A DNA stretch of 7,936 nt. Origin: CAZTLE01 sp964614415 (GTDB lineage Bacteria; Bacteroidota; Bacteroidia; Flavobacteriales; Flavobacteriaceae). The position numbers were made by a program, and so were the translations under genes. How positions within the stretch are numbered: the first letter of the stretch is position 1; each line of letters starts with the position of its first letter. Below are positions 1 through 6,411 of the stretch, in pieces. Below the pieces are notes generated by a model. That model was not told the origin of the DNA. It was given only the letters and a program-made list of their open reading frames with translations, and did no database searches. The DNA is taken from NCBI GenBank assembly GCA_964614415.1, contig CAZTLE010000188.1:1-7936 (forward strand), in the 5' to 3' direction.

Positions 1-1
1 G

Positions 2-2827
2 CATGAGTTAAATCAGCCGGGCACCTATCAGGATGTTACGGATACCACCGTAGTAGCGCAGTTTAAAGCTGTTGCGGATACCCTTCCGGATTTCCTGAAA
101 GATGTGGACGGAGACATCCATTTCCTGGCATGGACGACCACACCATGGACACTTCCGTCAAACACAGCACTTACCATAGGACCTAAGATCGACTATGTGT
201 TGGTGAAGTCGTTCAACCAGTATACGTTCGAGCCTATCCATGTGATACTGGCAAAGAATCTGGTAGAAAAGCAGTTTACGAGCAAGTACGAAAAGGCCGA
301 AAGTGCATCTGATCTTGATGCCTACAACGAGGGAGACAAGAAGATTCCGTATGCCATCGTACAGGAATTCAAAGGGAAAGATCTGGTTGAGGCGCGCTAT
401 GAGCAATTGTTACCATATACCCTGCCTTTTGATAATCCTGAAAATGCCTTCCGGGTGATCTCCGGGGATTTTGTGACTACCGAAGACGGTACCGGTATCG
501 TGCATACAGCACCTACTTTTGGTGCCGATGATGCCAAAGTAGCTAAAGAAGCCACGCCCGAAGTACCTCCCATGCTCGTTGAAGACGAGAATGGAAACCT
601 GGTGCCCCTGGTAGATCTTCAGGGTCGTTTTCGACCTGAGATGAAGGAACTGGGCGGGAAGTACGTAAAGAACGAATATTATACGGCAGGAGACGCTCCC
701 GAGAAATCGGTGGATGTGGAGCTCGCCATCAAGCTTAAGACCGAAAACAAGGCCTTTAAGGTCGAGAAGTACGTACACAACTATCCGCATTGCTGGCGTA
801 CCGATAAACCTATCCTGTATTACCCGTTGGATTCCTGGTTCATCAAGGTGACCGATTTCAGAGATCGGATGTATGAACTGAATTTGGGCATTAACTGGAA
901 GCCCAAGGCAACCGGAGAAGGGCGTTTTGGAAACTGGCTGGCCAGTGCGAATGACTGGAACCTGTCGCGTTCCCGTTATTGGGGTGTGCCGCTACCTATC
1001 TGGCGTACGGAGGACGGTTCCGAAGAAAAAGCCATCGGATCGGTGGAAGAACTGAAAGCGGAAATGGCAAAGTCGGTGGCTGCCGGATTCATGGAAAAAG
1101 ACATATTCTCAGATTTTGTAGTAGGAGATCTTTCCGAAGCCAACTATGCCTCCGTAGACCTGCATAAGAACATTGTAGATGCCATTGTGTTGGTATCAGA
1201 CAGCGGGCAGCCTATGAAGCGTGAAGCAGACCTCATCGACGTTTGGTTCGACAGTGGTAGTATGCCCTACGCCCAGTGGCACTATCCGTTCGAGAATAAG
1301 GAAAAAGTAGAAGAAACCTGGCGCAAAGCCGATTTCATTGCCGAAGGAGTGGATCAAACCCGTGGTTGGTTCTATACGCTTCATGCCATCGGGACCATGA
1401 TCTTTAATGATGTGGCCTATAAGAATGTGGTGTCCAACGGACTGGTACTGGACAAGAACGGGCAAAAGATGTCCAAGCGTCTTGGAAATGCCGTGGATCC
1501 GTTTACCACGCTCGATACCTATGGACCGGATGCGACCCGTTGGTACATGATCAGCAATGCCAACCCATGGGATAACCTGAAATTCGACAGTGAAGGAATT
1601 GCCGAGGTGCGCAATAAGTTCTTTGGAACGCTCTACAATACATATAGTTTTTTCAGTTTGTATGCCAACCTGGACGATTTCGATTATAAGGAGGCAGATA
1701 TTCCGTTGGAGCAGCGTCCGGAGATCGACCGTTGGATACTTTCGGAATTGCACACCCTCATCGCGAAGGTGGATTCCTTTTACAGCGATTACGAGCCTAC
1801 CAAGGCGGCACGGGTTATTTCTGAATTTGTTCAGGAAAACCTGAGTAACTGGTTTGTACGTTTAAGTCGAAGACGTTACTGGAAAGGCAGTTACGGGGAG
1901 GATAAGATATCGGCATACCAAACCCTCTATACCTGTTTGGTGACGGTGGCGCAATTAGGGGCTCCTATTGCTCCGTTCTTTATGGACCGTTTGTACAAGG
2001 ATCTTACTGCCGGTGTAGTGGGAGAACATGAGGAATCAGTACACCTGAGTAACTTTCCGGTTTCTGACGCGTCCTACATAGACAATGGCCTGGAGCGGAA
2101 AATGAAGAAGGCCCAAACAATATCCTCTTTGGTATTGTCGTTACGACAGCGAGAGAAGATCAAAGTACGCCAGCCACTGCAGAAGATCATGATCCCTGTA
2201 CTGGATGAAGAAGAGCGTAAAGAGATCCTGGCCGTTGCCGATCTGATCACTTCGGAAGTGAACGTAAAAGAGATCGAATTGATCGATGATGGATCAGGCA
2301 TTTTGGTCAAGCAGATCAAGCCCGATTTCAAGAAACTGGGTCCTCGTTTTGGAAAAGACATGAAACAGGTGGCTGCCGCTGTGAATGCCTTTGGACAGGA
2401 GGAAATTTCAGTATTGGAAAAAGAGGGTGAAATTTCCATCACGGTTAACGAAAAAAATACTATTTTGGGCCGCGATGACGTCCTGATTTCATCACAGGAT
2501 ATTGAAGGATGGTTGGTTGCCAATACCGAAGGGCTAACGGTAGCATTGGATGTAACCATAACACCCGAACTTAAGAACGAAGGAATCGCCAGGGAATTGG
2601 TGAATCGCATTCAGAATATCCGTAAGGATTCCGGGTTTGAAGTGACGGATCGTGTAGAAATTACCATCAAAGACCATGACAGGCTCAAGTTGGCAGTTGA
2701 CGAGAACCTGGAATACATAAAAAGAGAAACCTTAACCGAAGTGTTGCAATTTGAAGAGCAATTGAACAGTGGTACGGAAGTAGCGTTTGATGATATTGCA
2801 ACCCTATTACAAATAAAAAAATACTAA
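2..2827 (+). CDS. ileS: Isoleucyl-tRNA synthetase, type 2 (eukaryote-like), 5' end outside window
   Basis: Charges tRNA(Ile) with isoleucine in the cytoplasm and hydrolyses mischarged Val-tRNA. The frame is open from base 2 with no start, so about 941 residues are visible; type 2 enzymes of this phylum run to roughly 1,130, so the first ~190 residues including the HIGH motif lie upstream. Visible in order: the editing-domain Thr-rich motif TTTPWTLPSN (about bases 134-163); the second editing motif GTGIVHTAP...GADD (488-532), whose His and last Asp match editing residues of the E. coli enzyme; DVWFDSGS (about 1238-1261); EGVDQTRGWF; and the second catalytic motif KMSKR (1466-1480). KMSKR rather than KMSKS, and a C-terminal tail without zinc-binding cysteines (with LGPRFGKDM and GIARELVNRIQ), place it in the type 2 class, which is often less sensitive to mupirocin. 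Ends in TAA, 2 bases before the next gene, so the two are probably cotranscribed. The ATG at 104 is internal. Confidence 0.98.
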   Translation, partial: HELNQPGTYQDVTDTTVVAQFKAVADTLPDFLKDVDGDIHFLAWTTTPWTLPSNTALTIGPKIDYVLVKSFNQYTFEPIHVILAKNLVEKQFTSKYEKAESASDLDAYNEGDKKIPYAIVQEFKGKDLVEARYEQLLPYTLPFDNPENAFRVISGDFVTTEDGTGIVHTAPTFGADDAKVAKEATPEVPPMLVEDENGNLVPLVDLQGRFRPEMKELGGKYVKNEYYTAGDAPEKSVDVELAIKLKTENKAFKVEKYVHNYPHCWRTDKPILYYPLDSWFIKVTDFRDRMYELNLGINWKPKATGEGRFGNWLASANDWNLSRSRYWGVPLPIWRTEDGSEEKAIGSVEELKAEMAKSVAAGFMEKDIFSDFVVGDLSEANYASVDLHKNIVDAIVLVSDSGQPMKREADLIDVWFDSGSMPYAQWHYPFENKEKVEETWRKADFIAEGVDQTRGWFYTLHAIGTMIFNDVAYKNVVSNGLVLDKNGQKMSKRLGNAVDPFTTLDTYGPDATRWYMISNANPWDNLKFDSEGIAEVRNKFFGTLYNTYSFFSLYANLDDFDYKEADIPLEQRPEIDRWILSELHTLIAKVDSFYSDYEPTKAARVISEFVQENLSNWFVRLSRRRYWKGSYGEDKISAYQTLYTCLVTVAQLGAPIAPFFMDRLYKDLTAGVVGEHEESVHLSNFPVSDASYIDNGLERKMKKAQTISSLVLSLRQREKIKVRQPLQKIMIPVLDEEERKEILAVADLITSEVNVKEIELIDDGSGILVKQIKPDFKKLGPRFGKDMKQVAAAVNAFGQEEISVLEKEGEISITVNEKNTILGRDDVLISSQDIEGWLVANTEGLTVALDVTITPELKNEGIARELVNRIQNIRKDSGFEVTDRVEITIKDHDRLKLAVDENLEYIKRETLTEVLQFEEQLNSGTEVAFDDIATLLQIKKY

Positions 2828-2829
2828 CT

Positions 2830-3213
2830 ATGGCACAGGAGGCAAAAACGAGGTTTAGCGATAAGGAACTGGAGGAATTCAGACAGCTAATCCAGGAGAA
2901 AATCGAAAAGGCGCAAGAGCAACTGGAACTTATACAGAGTGCCTACAAGAACGATAGCAATAATGGTACGGATGATACATCTCCTACCTTTAAAGCATTT
3001 GACGAAGGAAGCGAAGTAATGAGCAAAGAAGCGAATTCTCAGTTGGCTATCCGTCAGGAGAAGTTCATTCGTGACCTAAAGAACGCCCTTATCCGGATCG
3101 AGAATAAGACCTACGGGATCTGCCGGGTGACCGGAAAGCTCATCAATAAGGAGCGTCTTAAGTTGGTACCGCATGCTACCTTGAGCATTGAGGCCAAGAA
3201 CATGCAGAAGTAA
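2830..3213 (+). CDS. DksA/TraR-family regulator with degenerate zinc finger
   Basis: A 127-residue protein with the DksA layout: a charged N-terminal helical region (about residues 8-45), a second helix (about 65-95), and a C-terminal finger region. DksA proteins insert a coiled coil into the RNA polymerase secondary channel and modulate initiation with ppGpp. In E. coli the finger is CxxC-x17-CxxC; here the exact spacing is kept but the four positions are C98, T101, S119 and A122, so only one cysteine survives and zinc binding is unlikely. The coiled-coil tip DxxDxA is also altered: DEGSEV appears where E. coli has DEADRA. From memory, this finger-less form directly behind ileS is usual in Flavobacteriaceae, so it is probably a functional lineage variant and not decay. 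The ATG is 2 bases after the ileS stop with only A-rich sequence before it, typical of this phylum. An intrinsic terminator follows. Whether it still acts on RNA polymerase cannot be told from sequence. Confidence 0.9.
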   Translation: MAQEAKTRFSDKELEEFRQLIQEKIEKAQEQLELIQSAYKNDSNNGTDDTSPTFKAFDEGSEVMSKEANSQLAIRQEKFIRDLKNALIRIENKTYGICRVTGKLINKERLKLVPHATLSIEAKNMQK

Positions 3214-3234
3214 TCAAACAATAATTTTAAATAT

Positions 3235-3258
3235 AGCCCCGTTCTGCGGGGCTTTTTT
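3235..3258 (+). terminator. Rho-independent terminator of the ileS-dksA-like operon
   Basis: A perfect 7-bp GC-rich stem (AGCCCCG, 3235-3241, with CGGGGCT, 3247-3253) closes a 5-base loop and runs into six T residues (3253-3258). It lies 21 bases after the stop of the DksA-like gene. The last T of the run is immediately followed by the ATG of the next gene at 3259. Confidence 0.9.
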
Positions 3259-3885
3259 ATGCTGAAGTATCTCATCATATTCATTGGTTTAGGTTGCCTG
3301 CACTCCACGCATGCGCAGAAAGTATTGCAAAAAGAGTGGGACCAGGCAGATGTTACTACCCTGATCATAGATTCCGATGAGGTGTTTACCATTGATATTA
3401 CAGCCTCCAAAACACAGAAGATCAGAGTGTATACCAGTGTAGAAGGAGAGACCTACGAAAGTGTGGTTTTGCGGGTTGCCGAAAAGGGAAACACCCGGAC
3501 CATTCGAACGGCCTATTCTCCCTACTTCAACAAAAAGGATGACAAACTCGCAGCCCACAAAGTACTGGCAATAGACATGATCATCGAGGTGCCTGAAGGG
3601 ATGTCGGTGGAGGTGCGATCGGCTATCGCTTCGGTCAGCGCGTCCGGTGTTTTTAAAGAGCTTAGAGTAGGTCTGGAAGACGGGAATTGTGATATCGCCA
3701 ATTTTCTGGGAAATGCTGCGTTACATACGCGGCAAGGGGCTATTAATGTGCGGGCCCTTCCAGGGGTACGTGGAACGGCGGTGTCCAAACGGGGAACCGT
3801 TGTCAATAATTTACCGGGAGTTGGTGCCTACCGTGTTGTGGCAGAGAGCGTAGACGGTGCAATTAGCCTGCTTCCAACCAAATAA
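3259..3885 (+). CDS. Secreted beta-rich protein of unknown function (resembles DUF4097-type adhesin-like proteins)
   Basis: A 208-residue protein I do not recognise with certainty. Residues 1-19 form a classic signal peptide: K3, a hydrophobic core (YLIIFIGLGCL) and a cleavage site after T-H-A before Q20, as common in this phylum. This supports the ATG at 3259 even though it touches the upstream terminator. C13 is preceded by G-L-G, a poor lipobox (no aliphatic residue at -3), so signal peptidase I processing is likelier than lipoprotein export. The mature part alternates short beta-prone stretches with Gly/Asn turns, such as VEVRSAIASVSASG, VGLEDGNCDIANF and TRQGAINVRALPGV, resembling repeats of DUF4097/adhesin-like beta-helix proteins. 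No catalytic motif is visible. It sits between the DksA-like gene and lspA. No convincing promoter was found just upstream, so expression may rely on terminator read-through or an internal promoter. Confidence 0.75.
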   Translation: MLKYLIIFIGLGCLHSTHAQKVLQKEWDQADVTTLIIDSDEVFTIDITASKTQKIRVYTSVEGETYESVVLRVAEKGNTRTIRTAYSPYFNKKDDKLAAHKVLAIDMIIEVPEGMSVEVRSAIASVSASGVFKELRVGLEDGNCDIANFLGNAALHTRQGAINVRALPGVRGTAVSKRGTVVNNLPGVGAYRVVAESVDGAISLLPTK

Positions 3886-3899
3886 TATTGCTATTTTTG
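3868..3899 (+). promoter_or_regulatory. Bacteroidetes-type promoter for lspA
   Basis: TATTTTTG at 3892-3899 matches the phylum's -7 consensus TAnnTTTG exactly. A CTG at 3868-3870, 21 bases upstream, is a one-mismatch match to the -33 TTG (usual spacing about 17-23). Initiation would fall near 3904-3907, about 45-50 bases before the lspA ATG. The -7 element is strong and the -33 element weak. Confidence 0.55.
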
Positions 3900-3901
3900 C
3901 C

Positions 3902-3931
3902 TGCCCTCCGAAACTTTAGTGAAGGAGGGCA
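3902..3931 (+). promoter_or_regulatory. Hairpin in the lspA 5' leader
   Basis: TGCCCTCC (3902-3909) pairs perfectly with GGAGGGCA (3924-3931), giving an 8-bp GC-rich stem with a 14-base loop. No T-run follows on either strand, so it is not a canonical terminator. It begins 2 bases after the -7 element, so it would lie at or near the 5' end of the lspA mRNA, where such a stem could affect mRNA stability or initiation. Its role is unknown. Confidence 0.45.
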
Positions 3932-3952
3932 CTTATAAAACAGAAGAAGTAT

Positions 3953-4579
3953 ATGTCGCTTAAGAAAGCTACCATTTTAATCGTTCTGATCTTATTGATA
4001 GATCAAATCTCCAAAATATATATCAAGACCCATTTTGTGCTGCATGAAGAGATCGAGGTATTCGAGTGGTTCCGTATTGTTTTCGTTGAGAACGAAGGGA
4101 TGGCCTGGGGTGCTAAGATTCCCGGGAGCTATGGAAAATTGATACTCACTACGTTCCGGCTTGTGGCGATAGTAGGTATTGGATACTGGTTGTGGGATGT
4201 GATCCGAAAGAACAATCCACGGATACTCATAACGGCAGTGGCTCTTATTTTTGCAGGGGCCTTTGGGAACGTTATTGATTCGGTCTTCTACGGGGTGATT
4301 TTCGAGGACAGCGTAAGTCAGGTGGCTACGGCGTTTCCCGAGGGTGGTGGTTACGGCACCTGGTTTCACGGGAAAGTGGTGGATATGTTTCAGTTTCCAT
4401 TGTTTAAGGGGCAATTTCCCGAGTGGTTTCCCTTTTGGGGAGGGGATCAGTTTATCTTTTTCGAACCTGTGTTCAACGTAGCCGACTCAGCAATTACCAT
4501 TGGGGTGATTTTGCTTCTGACCTCAATGATCTTCAGTAAGAAATTTTTTCCTAAGAAAGGAGAGGTGGCCCAGGCCTAA
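3953..4579 (+). CDS. lspA: Lipoprotein signal peptidase (signal peptidase II)
   Basis: Inner-membrane aspartyl protease that removes the signal peptide from diacylglyceryl-modified prolipoproteins. The 208 residues contain four hydrophobic segments (about 6-26, 66-83, 92-110 and 176-193). Family motifs are in order: D17 in LIDQISK, the N47 region (VENEGMAWG), GNVID (N106, D109), the catalytic Asp D144 in GKVVDMFQF, and FNVADSAI with the second catalytic Asp D178 and N175. It is longer than the usual ~160-170 residues, mainly from an insertion between D109 and D144 and another of about 25 residues before F174; S110 replaces the usual Arg of the GNxxDR motif. Both traits are familiar to me in Bacteroidetes LspA. 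The ATG has an upstream A/G-rich stretch (AGAAGAAG) but no strong Shine-Dalgarno site. The last 4 bases overlap the stop of the convergent kinase gene. Confidence 0.96.
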   Translation: MSLKKATILIVLILLIDQISKIYIKTHFVLHEEIEVFEWFRIVFVENEGMAWGAKIPGSYGKLILTTFRLVAIVGIGYWLWDVIRKNNPRILITAVALIFAGAFGNVIDSVFYGVIFEDSVSQVATAFPEGGGYGTWFHGKVVDMFQFPLFKGQFPEWFPFWGGDQFIFFEPVFNVADSAITIGVILLLTSMIFSKKFFPKKGEVAQA

Positions 4580-5748
4580 GAAGAGGGAACCATAGGTTGC
4601 GAAGTAAGCCTTATCGAGAAAGTAGTTCCCCTGTCTAACTCGCTTGATACGTCGATTGTACCGCGCATAGCGTCAACCTGACTCTTAATAATAAATAGCC
4701 CTATTCCAACGGCATCCGGATGATCGTGAAAGGTTTCATACATCTGGAAAAGGCGATCTCCATGTGTTTCGAGGTCTATACCCCTTCCGTTGTCTTTTAC
4801 CATTAGATAACAATGTCCGTCATCGTCGCTATACGTAAAAATGTCTATTACCGGAGTCCGGTCGGGATGCCTGTATTTAATTGAGTTGGTAATGAGATTC
4901 AGTAAAATGCTCTCCAAATAGGAGGGGATATAATCGATTTGAGGGACTTCGGAAAAATCCGTATATAATTCATAACTGCCTTCCACACTGGGACACCGGT
5001 TTATCTTGAGCTTTACGTTGGATATCAATTCCTCGAAAAGTACCGGTCTGTGTTCTTCTTGCGATTTTGAATGTGCCGAAACCAACTCATTAAGGTGCTC
5101 CATGGTTTCGCCAAGATTGGCAGAGATCTGCTTCACGCTCTCGCAGAGTTCCTTTTCCTCCTTAGGACTGTCCAAATCTTCCAACAATTCCATGGAAAGC
5201 TGAAGATTACTAATGTCCGAGCGCAATTTGTGCGATATAACATGCGCAAAATTGACCAGTCGTGTATTCTGAGATTCCAGCATCGTTACCGACTGGTTCA
5301 AATTGTACTCCCTGATCTTTACGGCAGTAATGTCCCGAAATACGCCCTGGATCCCTACAATAGAACCGTCATCGTCGAAAACAGGTTTGCCTGTGGCTTC
5401 AGCCCAAAACTCCTTTTTATCGTAAGTGAGCATTTTTATGGTCGTGGAGAACGATTGCCCTTCCGCACATTCCATGAAGATTCGCGTAGCTTGTTCTTTG
5501 TATCCCGGGGCATAAAACTCGAGAGCATTTCGTAAGGAAAGGCGATAATCGTCCGGGGTGCGCAGTATTTTACGCGCTTCCGGATCCAGGAAACTCTTTT
5601 TTGCTACAAAATTCACCCACCAGCCACCGGAGGCAGTCAGTCGTGCGATTTCTTTATAGTAGAAATTGTCAAACGGACTACTATCAGAGGTTTTGGGGGC
5701 GTTTTGTTCTAAAAAGATCTTTTTTCGCTTTTGTGCTAAAAGCTTCAT
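4576..5748 (-). CDS. Soluble PAS-domain sensor histidine kinase
   Basis: A 390-residue cytoplasmic kinase: no signal peptide or membrane segment is visible. Residues about 40-145 form a PAS domain of the PAS_3 type ending in GIQGVFRDIT; a linker helix follows (about 146-165). The dimerisation/phosphoacceptor region has H173 in FAHVISHKLRSD. The ATPase domain shows the N box with N288 (LLNLITNSIKYR), the G1 box DNGRGID (319-325), and the G2-type VGIGLFI (347-353) before a standard C-terminal GTTFSI. It should autophosphorylate in response to a signal sensed by the PAS domain. The PAS ligand cannot be inferred, since no haem or flavin signature is evident. No response regulator is present in the window, so its partner is elsewhere. 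The ATG at 5746-5748 lies 93 bases after the upstream same-strand gene, and the TAG stop overlaps lspA. It could be cotranscribed with the upstream operon or have its own promoter. Confidence 0.95.
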   Translation of the reverse strand: MKLLAQKRKKIFLEQNAPKTSDSSPFDNFYYKEIARLTASGGWWVNFVAKKSFLDPEARKILRTPDDYRLSLRNALEFYAPGYKEQATRIFMECAEGQSFSTTIKMLTYDKKEFWAEATGKPVFDDDGSIVGIQGVFRDITAVKIREYNLNQSVTMLESQNTRLVNFAHVISHKLRSDISNLQLSMELLEDLDSPKEEKELCESVKQISANLGETMEHLNELVSAHSKSQEEHRPVLFEELISNVKLKINRCPSVEGSYELYTDFSEVPQIDYIPSYLESILLNLITNSIKYRHPDRTPVIDIFTYSDDDGHCYLMVKDNGRGIDLETHGDRLFQMYETFHDHPDAVGIGLFIIKSQVDAMRGTIDVSSELDRGTTFSIRLTSQPMVPSS

Positions 5749-5777
5749 CTACACAAATTTTGCGTGCCGCAATATAA

Positions 5778-5811
5778 CAAAAAATATGATAGAGTGCGTA
5801 ATTTCCTACAA
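5778..5811 (-). promoter_or_regulatory. Possible promoter for the histidine kinase gene
   Basis: On the minus strand, TTG (5809-5811) is followed after 22 bases by TATTTTTTG (5778-5786), close to the Bacteroidetes TTG-N(17-23)-TAnnTTTG pattern but with one extra T in the -7 element. Initiation would lie about 20-25 bases before the ATG. The surrounding 93-base gap is AT-rich and holds no terminator that I can see after the folate gene. Confidence 0.35.
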
Positions 5812-5841
5812 ATCAATCGTTTGCGTTTTTCGCTCCTTTTT

Positions 5842-6411
5842 TCAGCGGGAAAAGGTATATATGTTGTTGGGAGTAATGCAATAGTGAAGGGAAATATCGT
5901 TTTGTGCTACAGGTAGTAAATTCGCTTCCGGTTCGAAGAAGGAAAGTCCTATAAACAGAGTGTTTTCAGAGCAATTTTCAAGGAATTGATCATAAAATCC
6001 GCCACCATATCCTATGCGATTTCCGGATGTGTCGTACGTTAGCAGGGGAACGAAAATGACGTCTAATTGTGCGGCTGGTATTTCGATCCCGGATTCAGGC
6101 TCGGGAATGCCATATTTTGACAGTTTTAGCACCGTATTCTCCTGTAACAGGATATGGGTCAGTTTTTTTGGAGAAAAGGACGTTTTGGGAACCACTATGC
6201 TCTTATCCCGCCCCTGAAGAATGTGAAGCAGGAATTCGGTGTTCACTTCTTTCTTTTCGGCTATAGAGAGGAAAATGTGGTAGTAGGTATGGTCCCAAAT
6301 GGGAAGGCCAAGCGCTTGATTGGCTATATCCAGGCTAAGAGAATCGACCTGCTCCACCGACAAAGCCTCCCGTCGTTTTCGGTACTGTTCTCTGATCTCT
6401 TCCTTAGTCAC
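5842..6411 (-). CDS. 5-formyltetrahydrofolate cyclo-ligase (MTHFS)
   Basis: Converts 5-formyl-tetrahydrofolate and ATP to 5,10-methenyl-tetrahydrofolate, returning this inhibitory folate to the one-carbon pool. The 189 residues match the family's length and motifs: the N-terminal basic helix REQYRKRREAL (7-17), the IVVPK strand (72-76), GIPEPESG (101-108), and the diagnostic ATP/folate-binding signature FVPLLTYD...GNRIGYGGGFYD (120-141), then LPVAQND...CIT near the C-terminus. The start is GTG at 6409-6411. It overlaps the preceding gene's TAA by 8 bases (GTGACTAA), which suggests translational coupling. The family N-terminal helix begins right after it, so a later start is unlikely. It is the last gene of the tightly packed rimK operon. 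The product is cytoplasmic and housekeeping, and no odd residues are seen in the signature. Confidence 0.95.
   Translation of the reverse strand: MTKEEIREQYRKRREALSVEQVDSLSLDIANQALGLPIWDHTYYHIFLSIAEKKEVNTEFLLHILQGRDKSIVVPKTSFSPKKLTHILLQENTVLKLSKYGIPEPESGIEIPAAQLDVIFVPLLTYDTSGNRIGYGGGFYDQFLENCSENTLFIGLSFFEPEANLLPVAQNDISLHYCITPNNIYTFSR

Noticed and set aside
104..106. ATG at 104 as the start of ileS
   Set aside because: The frame is open to the left edge and the upstream residues (HELNQPGTYQDV...) continue the IleRS domain; the HIGH motif must lie further upstream.
410..2610. Long minus-strand open frames opposite ileS (410-790, 1196-1753, 2074-2610)
   Set aside because: They mirror the codon pattern of ileS, have no recognisable motifs, and lie wholly within a clearly real gene.
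3259..3300. Lipoprotein signal (lipobox) around C13 of the secreted protein
   Set aside because: The residues before the Cys are G-L-G, lacking the aliphatic -3 residue, while a good signal peptidase I site (THA before Q) follows.
3902..3931. Terminator for the secreted-protein gene
   Set aside because: The stem is good but no T-run follows on either strand, and it sits just after a consensus -7 promoter element.
5749..5760. AAAATTTG just upstream of the kinase ATG as a -7 element giving a leaderless mRNA
   Set aside because: It lacks the first T of TAnnTTTG and the nearest TTG is only 16 bases upstream; the element at 5778-5811 fits somewhat better.
5822..5834. GCG-TTTTT-CGC inverted repeat after the folate gene as a terminator
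   Set aside because: The stem is only 3-4 bp and no T-run follows it on the minus strand.
5666..5884. Plus-strand open frame of 72 codons across the kinase start and the gap
   Set aside because: It overlaps two real genes on the other strand and its composition is not that of a recognisable protein.
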